From contig CALWGE010000020.1 of the NCBI GenBank assembly GCA_944378225.1, positions 1 through 43,049 of the forward strand: a stretch of 43,049 nt of DNA, given 5' to 3'. Source of the DNA: an uncultured Merdimonas sp. (GTDB taxonomy: Bacteria > Bacillota > Clostridia > Lachnospirales > Lachnospiraceae). Position numbers and translations under genes: made by a program. Positions 33,603 to 42,333 of the stretch are shown piece by piece; the stretch's first letter is position 1; each line of letters begins with the position of its first letter. Below the pieces are notes generated by a model. The model was given only the letters and a program-made list of their open reading frames with translations. It searched no databases and was not told the origin of the DNA.

Positions 33603-34498
33603 CCCTGTTCCTCCTTCTTTTCCTCGCTCTTTTCCTCTTTCTTCTGCTCCCGGAGCATCTGCCGGTAATAGTTCACCCTGCGGAACTGATCTTCAAAATA
33701 GGAGTTAATCTCTGCCCCCAGCAGAATGATATACATACAGAAATACAGCCACAGCATAACCAGTACAATCGTGGTCAGACTTCCGTACATATTGGCCAGA
33801 CCGGGAGAATACTGCACATAAATAGAAAAGAAAATCGAGAACATATACCAGCATACGGCGGAAAACAGAGCTCCCGGCGCCTGGCTTAAAATCCGTGCCC
33901 GCCGGTTGGGAACAAAGCGGTACATCACCATAAATACCAGGGTCAGGAAGGCCACGCCTACAATTCCCTTAAGCTGAACAATCACGCCGGTCACAACTGC
34001 CACAAAAGGCATATAATTCACTGCCGCCTGATGAATGGAATTACCAAAGACCAGAACCACCAGGGAAAGAATGATTGCCACCACAAATACAAGCGTATAC
34101 AGTGCAGAACGCAGGCGCAGAATCACATAATTACGCCTTTCCTCCACATTGTAAATCGTGTTCATGCCGCGCATCAGAGCAAGAAAACCCTTTCCCGCAG
34201 ACCATGCTGCCACGATAGCGGATACTGACACAGTTACTGCCGTTTTACTGTATACCTCATTAATCAGACTGAGAATAAATGTATCCATGCTGTCCGGAAA
34301 AAACATCTGTGCCGCACTGTATACATCCGCAGGTGTAATCGATGTATACCGGATCAGCGTTACAAGAAGAATAATAAAAGGGAAAAAGGAAAGCATAATA
34401 AAATAAGCGGTCTGCGCCGCATACGCCCCCACATGATCATCCTGCATGGCTTCCAGAAAGCCTGTTATCAGTTTTACTGTCTTTTTCAGAAATTTCAT
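33599..34498 (-). CDS. YihY/BrkB-family membrane protein
   Basis: A 299-residue protein with six membrane helices of the YihY/virulence factor BrkB family: 'GAYAAQTAYFIMLSFFPFI', 'AWSAGKGFLALMRGMNTIY' and 'LYGSLTTIVLVMLWLYFCMYIILLGAEIN'-type segments (the first helix region and the last are the most conserved). Despite an old RNase BN label, the family's function is not established. A charged Lys/Glu tail ends the protein. Translationally coupled to the MFS gene. Confidence 0.92.
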   Translation of the reverse strand: MKFLKKTVKLITGFLEAMQDDHVGAYAAQTAYFIMLSFFPFIILLVTLIRYTSITPADVYSAAQMFFPDSMDTFILSLINEVYSKTAVTVSVSAIVAAWSAGKGFLALMRGMNTIYNVEERRNYVILRLRSALYTLVFVVAIILSLVVLVFGNSIHQAAVNYMPFVAVVTGVIVQLKGIVGVAFLTLVFMVMYRFVPNRRARILSQAPGALFSAVCWYMFSIFFSIYVQYSPGLANMYGSLTTIVLVMLWLYFCMYIILLGAEINSYFEDQFRRVNYYRQMLREQKKEEKSEEKKEEQG

Positions 34499-34540
34499 AC
34501 GTTCCCCGTTCTCCCTCTGCTTCTGACTGTATATCTTATC

Positions 34541-34587
34541 ACAACTCCCGGATTCCCGTCAATTCCGGGACGGTTGTGCATAACCGA
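34541..34587. other. Two adjacent inverted repeats between vanZ and yihY
   Basis: TCCCGGA/TTCCGGGA (34546-34570) and CGGTT-GTGCAT-AACCG (34571-34586) lie back to back in the 104-bp gap. No T-run follows on the minus strand. They may modulate expression of the last two operon genes. Confidence 0.45.
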
Positions 34588-34602
34588 CGATTTTCGGTAA
34601 AA

Positions 34603-35145
34603 CTATCCTCTGCGGCGACAGAAAAAAACAGACAGAGCACGGAAAAGAAGCCACCCGAGAACTGTGCCTGCCGTATTCGTCACCACGTCGTCCAGCTGAC
34701 AGAAGCCCCTCTGCGTCAACAGCTGCGTGAGTTCCAGCGCAATGCTGCACAGACAGCCTGTCAGAATGCAAAAGCTGCCCCTCCTCATCGTCCGCAACGC
34801 AAAGGGCAGCAAAAATCCCATGGGAATAAATAAAAGAATATTTTCCAGAAAAAAGGCCCGGGCATTCAGAGAACTGTTCCAGGTCCCAAACAGTTCCAGA
34901 TCCACCCGGTTCCTGGAGCCCGGCTCCCTGGAAAAGAACGTAAGAATCAGAAGTACAATCAGATATACCGTCAGAAAAAACAGTGCAGATATCTTCTTTT
35001 TATCCATACATTTTTCCTTTTCTGACAGAATACTGCGGGGGACGAACCGCAGAAAGAGCAGAAAAAGGAAGCCTCCCGCCATTCCATATGGCAGGTAGGC
35101 CAACGGTTCCAGTATATCCCGCATAATTTTCCCAATCAGTTCCAT
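34603..35145 (-). CDS. VanZ-family membrane protein
   Basis: A 180-residue protein with about five helices and the VanZ signature 'ENILLFIPMGFLLP' plus 'LELTQLLTQRGFCQLDDVV'. VanZ gives low-level teicoplanin resistance in some enterococci; in other Firmicutes VanZ-like proteins are common and their role is undefined. It lies 15 bp after the phosphosugar mutase gene, in the same operon. Confidence 0.92.
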   Translation of the reverse strand: MELIGKIMRDILEPLAYLPYGMAGGFLFLLFLRFVPRSILSEKEKCMDKKKISALFFLTVYLIVLLILTFFSREPGSRNRVDLELFGTWNSSLNARAFFLENILLFIPMGFLLPFALRTMRRGSFCILTGCLCSIALELTQLLTQRGFCQLDDVVTNTAGTVLGWLLFRALSVFFCRRRG

Positions 35146-35160
35146 TTCATCTTCCTGATT

Positions 35161-36858
35161 TCAATTCATATAATCCTGAGCCGCCGCGCACAGAGACTGT
35201 TCCAGCTTCTGAGCTTCCTCTCTGCCGGAGGCAGAAACACTGATATACACCTTGAGCTTCGGCTCTGTTCCAGAAGGTCTTACTACTACAGAGCTGTGAC
35301 CCTCCAGCAGGAATTTCAGCACATCCGAAGCAGGAAGCCCCTGCAGTCCCTCCGCATAATCCAGAACTGTCTCCACACGCTTTGTGCCTATCCTCTCGAT
35401 ACCGCTCCGGAATTTTACCATAATCTCCTGCATTCTGTCAAATCCCGCGGCACCCTCAAATTCATAGCTGTGCAGGGTATTCAGGCAGTAACCATACTTT
35501 GCGTACAGTTCCTCAAGTTTCTCCAGAAGAGAAATTCCCCGGGTTCTGTAGAAAGCAAACATCTCACAGATCAGAAAAGCGCCGTCTACCGCATCTTTAT
35601 CACGTACATAGCTTCCGCTCAGATATCCGTAGCTTTCTTCAAATCCGAACAGATAAGAGTCTGCTTTTCCTTCCTTCTCCAGCCGTCCGATCTGCTCTCC
35701 GATGAATTTAAAACCTGTCAGCACATTAACTGTGCGCACCCCGTAGTCTGCAGCGATGCGTTCTGCCAGATCCGTAGTTACGATGGTCTTGACGAGTACA
35801 GGATCCGCCGGCATGGCGCCATGCTCTGTCCTCCTGGCACAGATATAATCCAGCAGCAGAAGGCCCGTTTCATTGCCGGAAAGGAGTACGTACTCTCCCT
35901 TTTCATCTCTGACCGCGATTCCCACCCGGTCACAGTCCGGGTCCGTGGCAAGCAGAAGATCTGCCTGTTCTCTCTTCGCATATTCCATGCCAAGCTGCAT
36001 GGCTTCCCTGATCTCCGGATTGGGATAGGGACAGGTGGGGAAATGTCCGTCCGGCTGTTCCTGCTCCTTAACCACCGTAATATTGGTATAGCCTGATTCT
36101 TTCAGGGCACGCAGAACGGGATGCAGCCCCGTACCGTTCAGAGGCGAGTAGATAATGGCTACATTCTTATCAATGGTTTCCCCTGCGGCAAGCATTGTCT
36201 GACTCTTTACCTCTTCCGTAAAAGCCGTATAGATCTCCTCCGGTATCCAGGACACCTGCTTCTTTGCAAGTGCCTCCTCAAAATCCATCCTGCGCACCTG
36301 TGTGAAAAGATCCAGTTTCTCTATTTCAGCCAGAATCTCGGCCGCTGCCTCTGTGGTAATCTGGCAGCCGTCCGGACCATATACCTTATATCCATTATAT
36401 TTCGACGGATTGTGGGATGCCGTAACCATGACGCCGGCCGCGCAGTCAAGAGCACGGACCGCATAGGAAAGACAGGGCGTCGGCATCAGCTGTCCATACA
36501 GGTATACATGAATCCCGTTGGCCGCAAAGACACCGGCAGCTGTCCGGGCAAAGACGTCAGATTTGATTCTGGAATCGTAGCTGACCGCGATCTTTCTCTC
36601 TTCTTCCGGAAACTTCCTGCAGATATAATCGGCCAGTCCCTGGGACGCCTTTGCCACCGTATAGAGATTCATCCTGTTCGTTCCCGCTCCGATGACTCCT
36701 CTTAAGCCTCCCGTTCCAAAGGCCAGATCCCGGTAGAAAGCATCTTCTATCCGGTCCCATTTTCCTTCCATCTCACAGAGTTCTCTCTGAATATCCGGAT
36801 CCTGAACCGCTTCCTGTTTCCATCTCTCGTACTCTTTTTCTATCTTGTCTCTTTCCAT
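35161..36858 (-). CDS. Phosphoglucomutase/phosphomannomutase (PgcA-like)
   Basis: A 565-residue alpha-D-phosphohexomutase. Marks: phosphoserine loop 'VTASHNPSKYNGYK' (Ser148), metal loop 'ATDPDCDRVGI', sugar loop 'GFEESYGYL' and phosphate loop 'RPSGTEPKLKVY'. Length matches Bacillus PgcA, a phosphoglucomutase. Context favours at least some phosphomannomutase activity: it sits between manA and GDP-fucose genes, and no other mutase is in the window. It starts 15 bp after manA. Confidence 0.93.
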   Translation of the reverse strand: MERDKIEKEYERWKQEAVQDPDIQRELCEMEGKWDRIEDAFYRDLAFGTGGLRGVIGAGTNRMNLYTVAKASQGLADYICRKFPEEERKIAVSYDSRIKSDVFARTAAGVFAANGIHVYLYGQLMPTPCLSYAVRALDCAAGVMVTASHNPSKYNGYKVYGPDGCQITTEAAAEILAEIEKLDLFTQVRRMDFEEALAKKQVSWIPEEIYTAFTEEVKSQTMLAAGETIDKNVAIIYSPLNGTGLHPVLRALKESGYTNITVVKEQEQPDGHFPTCPYPNPEIREAMQLGMEYAKREQADLLLATDPDCDRVGIAVRDEKGEYVLLSGNETGLLLLDYICARRTEHGAMPADPVLVKTIVTTDLAERIAADYGVRTVNVLTGFKFIGEQIGRLEKEGKADSYLFGFEESYGYLSGSYVRDKDAVDGAFLICEMFAFYRTRGISLLEKLEELYAKYGYCLNTLHSYEFEGAAGFDRMQEIMVKFRSGIERIGTKRVETVLDYAEGLQGLPASDVLKFLLEGHSSVVVRPSGTEPKLKVYISVSASGREEAQKLEQSLCAAAQDYMN

Positions 36859-36873
36859 TTCTGGTCTCCTTTT

Positions 36874-37881
36874 TTAACAGCTTACCTTCAGAAATTTGGC
36901 TCTTCCGTGTATTTTCATAGGCACAGAGTCTGCGGGAACGAAAATACAGTCTCCCCGGAAAAACGGAAGACTTTCCCCGTCCTGATGAAAGAGCATGCCG
37001 CAGCCGTCGATGCACAGAAGAATTTCAAAGGAATTGCTCTTTGTGCGGTAATCCACCATAGCCCTGCAGCGCTCCGTATTGAGAAGCAGACGCTCCGTCT
37101 GAAAATACCGGCAGCGGCAAAGAAGCTCGCTGGCGCAGCCTTCCCTGTACTGAAGAACGCGCATAGGCTGCCTGGGCTCCGCGCTGCTTTTCAGATTGGC
37201 CACATCCAGAGCCTTATCAACGTGAAGTTCCCTCTTTCTTCCATTCTTGTCCACACGGTCATAATCATAAAGCCGGTAGGTCAGGTTGGAACTTTCCTGT
37301 ACCTCCGCAATCAGAGCCCCCGCCCCGATGGCATGGACACAGCCTGCCTCGATGTAAAATACATCATCCTTCTGAATAGGCACTTTCTGCAGATACTTTT
37401 CCACTGTTCCGCTGCGGATACTGTCCCGGAGTGTTTCCTTCGTAATATTGTGATGAAATCCGTAAATCAGCTTCGCATCCTTTGCGGCGTCCAGAACGTA
37501 CCACATCTCTGTCTTTCCCAGTGATCCGTTCTCATGTACGCGGGCATACTCATCATCCGGATGCACCTGCACGGACAGATCTTTCCTGGCGTCTATCAGC
37601 TTCACGAGAACAGGGAGCTCTCCCTTGACCCGGGGATGGGTCCCCAGATACTCGGGATGCTCCTTGATAATCTCAGACAGCGTCTTTCCTTTATGTTCTC
37701 CGGACGCAGCCACACTTGGCCCGTCCGGATGGGTGGAGCATTCCCAGCTCTCTGCCAGCGGCTCCATATCGATACCCTTGGAAAAATCATCATTCAGCCG
37801 GGTTCCGCCCCACAGATAATCCTTCCCGCAGGGCTTCAGCAGAAAGGGTTTATTTTTCCAGCTCAAACTTATGCTTATCAT
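36874..37881 (-). CDS. manA: Mannose-6-phosphate isomerase, class I
   Basis: A 335-residue zinc enzyme that interconverts fructose-6-phosphate and mannose-6-phosphate. It has 'KPCGKDYLWGGTRLNDDF' near the start, zinc-site 'SVQVHPDDEYAR', 'GKTEMWYVLDA' and 'AGCVHAIGAGALIAEVQ'. The gene starts 32 bp inside manC; AGGGGA 9 nt before the ATG at 37881 supports this start. The first few residues are longer than in many relatives. It supplies the precursor for GDP-mannose within the operon. Confidence 0.93.
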   Translation of the reverse strand: MISISLSWKNKPFLLKPCGKDYLWGGTRLNDDFSKGIDMEPLAESWECSTHPDGPSVAASGEHKGKTLSEIIKEHPEYLGTHPRVKGELPVLVKLIDARKDLSVQVHPDDEYARVHENGSLGKTEMWYVLDAAKDAKLIYGFHHNITKETLRDSIRSGTVEKYLQKVPIQKDDVFYIEAGCVHAIGAGALIAEVQESSNLTYRLYDYDRVDKNGRKRELHVDKALDVANLKSSAEPRQPMRVLQYREGCASELLCRCRYFQTERLLLNTERCRAMVDYRTKSNSFEILLCIDGCGMLFHQDGESLPFFRGDCIFVPADSVPMKIHGRAKFLKVSC

Positions 37882-39166
37882 CTACACTGATCCCCTTACC
37901 AAGCTGCACTTCTATCACCTGAAGCTCTGTCTCGGCAATAATCGTATGACGGCAGCCTGCCTGCATGGTTACCACATCTCCGGCCTTCACCGGCTGTTCC
38001 ATTCCGTCTACCACCGTTCTTCCCTTTCCGGAGATCACGGTCCACACCTCGTCTCTGCGGTCATGACTGTGGTAATTCATCCGGTGCCCCGGATTCAGGG
38101 TTACCTTGATGGTCATACTGCCCTCTTCCACATCCAGCACCCGGAAACTTCCCCAGGATTTCTCCGCAAACATAATCTGCTGACTCACCTGATCCACAAA
38201 GGGCTTGATATAGCTGGACTGTTCCTTGTCAGATACGAGAATTCCCTCCGGACTTGCGGAAATCACTACGTCTTTAAGCCCCATGCACAGAACCGGCACG
38301 CCCAGCTCATTGATCACATGAACATTTTCGCAGGTCTCGTTCATCATGGTCTCTCCCACACAGTTATCTTCCATGGCTTCCGTAAGAGTATTCCAGGTGC
38401 CCAGATCCTTCCACTGTCCCGCAAAGCGCATCACCTGAATCTTCGGCTCCTTTTCCACCACCGCGTAGTCAAAGCTGATTTTCGGCAGGGTATCATATCT
38501 GTCATAGAGATCCTCATAATCCGTAAAATCAATCAGCTCATGAGCTTTCTTCAGCACATAGCCCAGTTTATAGGCAAATACGCCTCCGTTCCAGAGGGCT
38601 CCCTGGGAGATGTAGGTTTCCGCCGTCTTCTGATCCGGCTTCTCCTTAAAGGTCTGCACCCGGCTGATAGTGTCTTTTGTCTCCGGAATAATATAGCCGT
38701 ATTTTTCGCTGGGATAGGAGGGTTCGATTCCCATGAGGGTCAGGTTGGCTTCCCCCTGTTCCGCCAGCTCTGCCAGTTTTTTCAGAGCCTCAAAGTAATC
38801 CGTTTCCACAAACGGATCCACCGGGCATACCACCACGGACTCCTCTTCCGAAATTCCCTTGACCTCATGAAGGTAGGCAGTAGCAAGAGCGATGGCCGGA
38901 AACGTATCCCGACGGCAGGGCTCCACACAGACTCCCACTTCGCCGCCCAGCTGATTATGAATGGATGACACCTGAGTCCGGGATGTGGCAATGGTCACGG
39001 TAGCCTCCGGATCAACCTGACGGATCTGTCCGTACACGCGCTGAACCATGGACTCCAGACTGCCGTCCTCCTTTTTAAAGATTTTAATAAACTGTTTTGA
39101 ACGAATGTCATTGGACAAGGGCCACAGCCGCTTTCCGGAACCGCCCGACAGCAATACAATATTCAT
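37850..39166 (-). CDS. manC: Mannose-1-phosphate guanylyltransferase with cupin PMI-II domain
   Basis: A 438-residue enzyme. The N-terminal nucleotidyltransferase has 'LLSGGSGKRLWPLSNDIRSK' (residues 5-24). The C-terminal cupin of the type II phosphomannose-isomerase class has 'EKSWGSFRVLDVEEGS', 'NPGHRMNYHSHDRRDEVW' and 'AGDVVTMQAGCRHTI'. It forms GDP-mannose from mannose-1-phosphate and GTP. The ATG at 39166 follows GGAGGATGGGAA; the longer frame to 39364 would overlap fcl deeply and is rejected. It could also isomerise mannose-6-phosphate, duplicating ManA. Confidence 0.94.
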   Translation of the reverse strand: MNIVLLSGGSGKRLWPLSNDIRSKQFIKIFKKEDGSLESMVQRVYGQIRQVDPEATVTIATSRTQVSSIHNQLGGEVGVCVEPCRRDTFPAIALATAYLHEVKGISEEESVVVCPVDPFVETDYFEALKKLAELAEQGEANLTLMGIEPSYPSEKYGYIIPETKDTISRVQTFKEKPDQKTAETYISQGALWNGGVFAYKLGYVLKKAHELIDFTDYEDLYDRYDTLPKISFDYAVVEKEPKIQVMRFAGQWKDLGTWNTLTEAMEDNCVGETMMNETCENVHVINELGVPVLCMGLKDVVISASPEGILVSDKEQSSYIKPFVDQVSQQIMFAEKSWGSFRVLDVEEGSMTIKVTLNPGHRMNYHSHDRRDEVWTVISGKGRTVVDGMEQPVKAGDVVTMQAGCRHTIIAETELQVIEVQLGKGISVDDKHKFELEK

Positions 39167-39200
39167 TTCCCATCCTCCATTTACGTTTACAAGACTCGGT

Positions 39201-40145
39201 TTAACGCTCCGCCCGCATGGGATTCTGCAGGAAATCCTCGTAAGACAGACGGATTCCTTCTTCCAGTTCCGTATGATATTTCCATCCCAGCTTTTCCAGC
39301 TTGGACACATCCAGAAGCTTTCTCGGCGTTCCGTCCGGCTTGGAGCTGTCCCAGAGAATCTCACCTTCGTATCCGATGACCTTTGCCACCAGTTCTGTCA
39401 GCTCACGGATGGTAAGCTCTTTTCCGGTACCTACATTCACTGTTTCATTTCCTGAATAGTGATTCATCAGGTACACACAGGCCTCTGCCAGATCATCCAC
39501 ATACAGGAACTCACGAAGCGGCGTTCCCGTACCCCAGCAGGTCACCTGCTTCAGTCCTGCTTCCTTTGCTTCGTGGAAACGGCGGATGAGAGCCGGCAGC
39601 ACATGGCTGTGGGTGGGATGATAGTTGTCGTTGGGTCCGTAGAGATTCGTAGGCATCACAGAAATATAATCTGTACCGTACTGACGGTTCAGGAACTCGC
39701 AGTATTTCAGTCCTGAAATCTTTGCCAGCGCGTAAGCCTCGTTCGTCTTCTCCAGCTCTGAGGTCAGAAGGCAGCTCTCCGGCATGGGCTGGGGCGCCAT
39801 TCTGGGATAGATACAGGAAGATCCCAGGAATTCCAGCTTTTTGCAGCCGTTCTTCCATGCACTGTGAATCACATTCATTTCCAGTATCATGTTCTCATAC
39901 ATAAAGTCTGCCAGAGCTTCGGAGTTTGCCACGATGCCGCCCACCTTCGCTGCTGCAAGAAAGACATAGTCCGGCTTTTCTTCTGCAAAGAAGGCCTCTA
40001 CCTGATCCTGTCTTGTCAGATCAAGCTCCTTGTGTGTGCGGGTTACGATATTTTCATATCCCTGCCGGTTCAGCTCCCGGATGATAGCTGAGCCTACCAT
40101 TCCCCGGTGTCCGGCCACGTAGATTTTTGCTTCTTTTTCCATCAT
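39201..40145 (-). CDS. fcl: GDP-L-fucose synthase
   Basis: A 314-residue short-chain epimerase/reductase that converts GDP-4-keto-6-deoxy-mannose to GDP-L-fucose with NADPH. Rossmann motif '[11 protein letters not shown]' (10-20), 'FLGSSCIYP' with the catalytic Ser/Cys, and the Tyr-Lys pair 'YALAK' (138-142). The C-terminal '[15 protein letters not shown]' and '[20 protein letters not shown]' are typical. It follows gmd by 52 bp, the usual arrangement. Confidence 0.96.
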   Translation of the reverse strand: MMEKEAKIYVAGHRGMVGSAIIRELNRQGYENIVTRTHKELDLTRQDQVEAFFAEEKPDYVFLAAAKVGGIVANSEALADFMYENMILEMNVIHSAWKNGCKKLEFLGSSCIYPRMAPQPMPESCLLTSELEKTNEAYALAKISGLKYCEFLNRQYGTDYISVMPTNLYGPNDNYHPTHSHVLPALIRRFHEAKEAGLKQVTCWGTGTPLREFLYVDDLAEACVYLMNHYSGNETVNVGTGKELTIRELTELVAKVIGYEGEILWDSSKPDGTPRKLLDVSKLEKLGWKYHTELEEGIRLSYEDFLQNPMRAER

Positions 40146-40197
40146 TTCCCTAATCCTCTTTTCTATTCAGCGCAGATTCCCTGCTGTGTCGTCTTTA

Positions 40198-41247
40198 TTA
40201 CTGTGCGTCTCTGACTGCACGTTCCTTCTTTGCCAGCTCCCAGTCATGCTTTGTCATGATCTCAACCAGCTGTGCATAACTGGTCTTCTGCGGATTCCAG
40301 CCAAGAACCGTCTTCGCCTTGGTAGGATCGCCCCAGAGATTGTCCACGTCTGTAGGACGGAACCACTGCGGATTTACGCATACGAGCATTTTTCCTGTTG
40401 CCTTGTCGTAACCCTTTTCGTCTACGCCTTCACCCTTCCACTCGATCTCGATTCCTACTGTGCGGAAGGCACGCTCCGTAAAGTCACGCACGGTATGCTG
40501 CTCACCTGTGGCGATAACGAAATCTTCCGGAGTATCATGCTGCAGAATCATCCACATGCACTCTACATAATCTTTTGCATAACCCCAGTCACGCAGAGAA
40601 TCCATATTGCCCAGCTCCAGGTGATCCTGCAGTCCTTCCTTGATTCTTCCTACGGCAAGGGTAATCTTTCTCGTTACAAAGTTTTCTCCCCGTCGCTCAG
40701 ATTCATGATTAAAGAGAATACCGTTTACAGCAAACATACCGTATGCCTCCCGGTACTCTTTGGTAATCCAGAAGCCGTACTGCTTTGCAACTGCGTAGGG
40801 GCTGTAGGGATGGAAGGGCGTCGTCTCTCTCTGGGGAACCTCTTCTACCTTTCCGAAAAGCTCAGAGGTAGACGCCTGATACACTTTCGTCTTCTTTGTG
40901 AGACCCAGAATGCGGACTGCCTCCAGAATACGAAGCACGCCAATAGCATCCACATCTCCGGAATACTCCGGCACATCAAAAGATACCTGTACGTGTGACT
41001 GGGCTGCCAGGTTATAGATTTCATCCGGCTGCACCAGACCGATGATACGGATCAGAGAAGAAGAGTCTGACAGGTCTCCGTCATGCAGAGTTACTGCATT
41101 TGCCTCGATCAGATGATCAATCCGCGCTGTATTGGAAATAGACGCTCTTCTTGTAATTCCATGTACCTCATACCCCTTTTCCAGAAGAAATTCTGCAAGG
41201 TAAGAACCATCCTGTCCTGTAATTCCTGTAATTAATGCTTTTTTCAT
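40198..41247 (-). CDS. gmd: GDP-mannose 4,6-dehydratase
   Basis: A 349-residue dehydratase making GDP-4-keto-6-deoxy-D-mannose. Motifs: NADP-binding '[14 protein letters not shown]' (8-21), '[10 protein letters not shown]' (catalytic Thr/Ser/Glu region), 'YAVAK' (151-155) and '[17 protein letters not shown]'. First gene of the long GDP-fucose operon, with GGAGGT before the ATG. Transcribed divergently from an AraC regulator 176 bp away. Confidence 0.97.
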   Translation of the reverse strand: MKKALITGITGQDGSYLAEFLLEKGYEVHGITRRASISNTARIDHLIEANAVTLHDGDLSDSSSLIRIIGLVQPDEIYNLAAQSHVQVSFDVPEYSGDVDAIGVLRILEAVRILGLTKKTKVYQASTSELFGKVEEVPQRETTPFHPYSPYAVAKQYGFWITKEYREAYGMFAVNGILFNHESERRGENFVTRKITLAVGRIKEGLQDHLELGNMDSLRDWGYAKDYVECMWMILQHDTPEDFVIATGEQHTVRDFTERAFRTVGIEIEWKGEGVDEKGYDKATGKMLVCVNPQWFRPTDVDNLWGDPTKAKTVLGWNPQKTSYAQLVEIMTKHDWELAKKERAVRDAQ

Positions 41248-41278
41248 GTGATACCTCCATTGATTCTGCTTATCTTGT

Positions 41279-41284
41279 ATTATA
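41279..41284 (-). promoter_or_regulatory. Putative -10 of the gmd operon
   Basis: Minus strand TATAAT 32 bp upstream of the gmd start. The best -35 candidate (GAGACA, 16 bp further) is poor, which would fit activator dependence. Confidence 0.45.
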
Positions 41285-41392
41285 TTGTGACTGTTTTTTC
41301 TGTCTCATTTCTTTATCTTCTGCATTGTAATCAGAACAGAGAAAAGAATCAAGGGAGAATCTTGCAAACTGATAGCATTATATTGACTTTTT

Positions 41393-41401
41393 TGTTATAA
41401 T
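41393..41401 (+). promoter_or_regulatory. Extended -10 of the AraC-type gene
   Basis: TGTTATAAT, an extended -10 with perfect TATAAT, lies 23 bp before the start codon; the ribosome site GGAGGA follows at once. A TTGACT at 41383 is too close to act as its -35. Confidence 0.5.
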
Positions 41402-41423
41402 AGCCGGGAAGGAGGAATTACAC

Positions 41424-42284
41424 ATGGAGACATCATTCTTTCAGGGCACGCTGGTCCGTTCCAGCCGCATCATTTATACGCCCTCATCCTTTGCGAAGAC
41501 AAATCTGATTCACCTGCAGGAAATCGGACGCCTTCAGGCTCAGCAGCCTCACAGCAGCCGGCGGGAAAACCTGGCTTCCTATCTGTTTTTTCTGGTATCC
41601 TCAGGCAGCGGCGTCCTGCAGTATCAGGGCGTCACCCGGGAGCTTCATCAGGGAGACTGCGTTTTTCTGGACTGCCGCTCCCCGTACCTTCACCGTTCTT
41701 CTGAAGATCTGTGGTCTCTCCAGTGGATTCATTTTTACGGTCCTAACATGTCGGGAATCTATCAGAAATATCTGGAACGGGGCGGAAGACCTGTATTCAC
41801 CCCTGATTCCCTCGATCCCTACAACACACTCATCGAAGAAACCTACCGCCTGGCCGACTCTTCCGATTATCTGAAGGATATGAAAATCTATGAAAAGCTC
41901 ATCGGACTTCTGACCCTCCTCATGGAAGAAAGCTGGAACCCGGGCGAACGCAGAAAAGGCTCCGCCAAAGGGCAGAGCCTGCAGCACATCAAAGATTATC
42001 TTGATCAGCATTATCAGGAGAAAATCCTGCTGGACGATCTGGCAGAACAGTTCTATATCAACAAATACTACCTGACCCGCATTTTCCGCGAACAGTTCGG
42101 CATCACCATCAGCAATTACCTGCTGCAGGTGCGGATCACACACGCCAAGCAGCTTCTGCGCTTCAGTGACCTGAGCGTCGAGGCCGCAGGACGGGAATGC
42201 GGTATTCCCGACGCCAACTACTTCTCCCGCATTTTTCGTAAAATCGAGGGCTGCAGTCCGGGCGAATACAGAAAAAGATGGTGA
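41424..42284 (+). CDS. AraC-family transcriptional regulator
   Basis: A 286-residue regulator. The N-terminal cupin-like sensing domain (about 20-160) has 'GSGVLQYQGVTRELHQGDCV' and 'CRSPYLHRSSEDLWSLQWIH'. The C-terminal double helix-turn-helix (about 187-286) has 'ILLDDLAEQFYINKYYLTRI', 'EQFGITISNYLLQVRITHAK' and 'ECGIPDANYFSRIFRK'. It is of the sugar-responsive type. Divergent from gmd, so it may regulate the GDP-fucose operon, but such genes often regulate distant sugar-use genes. Confidence 0.93.
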   Translation: METSFFQGTLVRSSRIIYTPSSFAKTNLIHLQEIGRLQAQQPHSSRRENLASYLFFLVSSGSGVLQYQGVTRELHQGDCVFLDCRSPYLHRSSEDLWSLQWIHFYGPNMSGIYQKYLERGGRPVFTPDSLDPYNTLIEETYRLADSSDYLKDMKIYEKLIGLLTLLMEESWNPGERRKGSAKGQSLQHIKDYLDQHYQEKILLDDLAEQFYINKYYLTRIFREQFGITISNYLLQVRITHAKQLLRFSDLSVEAAGRECGIPDANYFSRIFRKIEGCSPGEYRKRW

Positions 42285-42314
42285 CAGGGTCCGTGCCCTG
42301 CCGCCATCTTTTTC
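42271..42314. terminator. Bidirectional terminator between the AraC gene and the fucokinase gene
   Basis: GAAAAAGATGGTGACAGGG (42271-42289) pairs with CCCTGCCGCCATCTTTTTC (42296-42314) with two mismatches and a 6-nt loop. The A- and T-runs at the base serve both convergent genes. The stem begins within the last codons of the AraC gene. Confidence 0.88.
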
Positions 42315-42333
42315 ATTCTCTTTTCTTTTATCT

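Noticed and set aside
37871-38968. A 365-codon open frame on the plus strand
   Set aside because: Antisense shadow of manC, which has all family motifs on the other strand.
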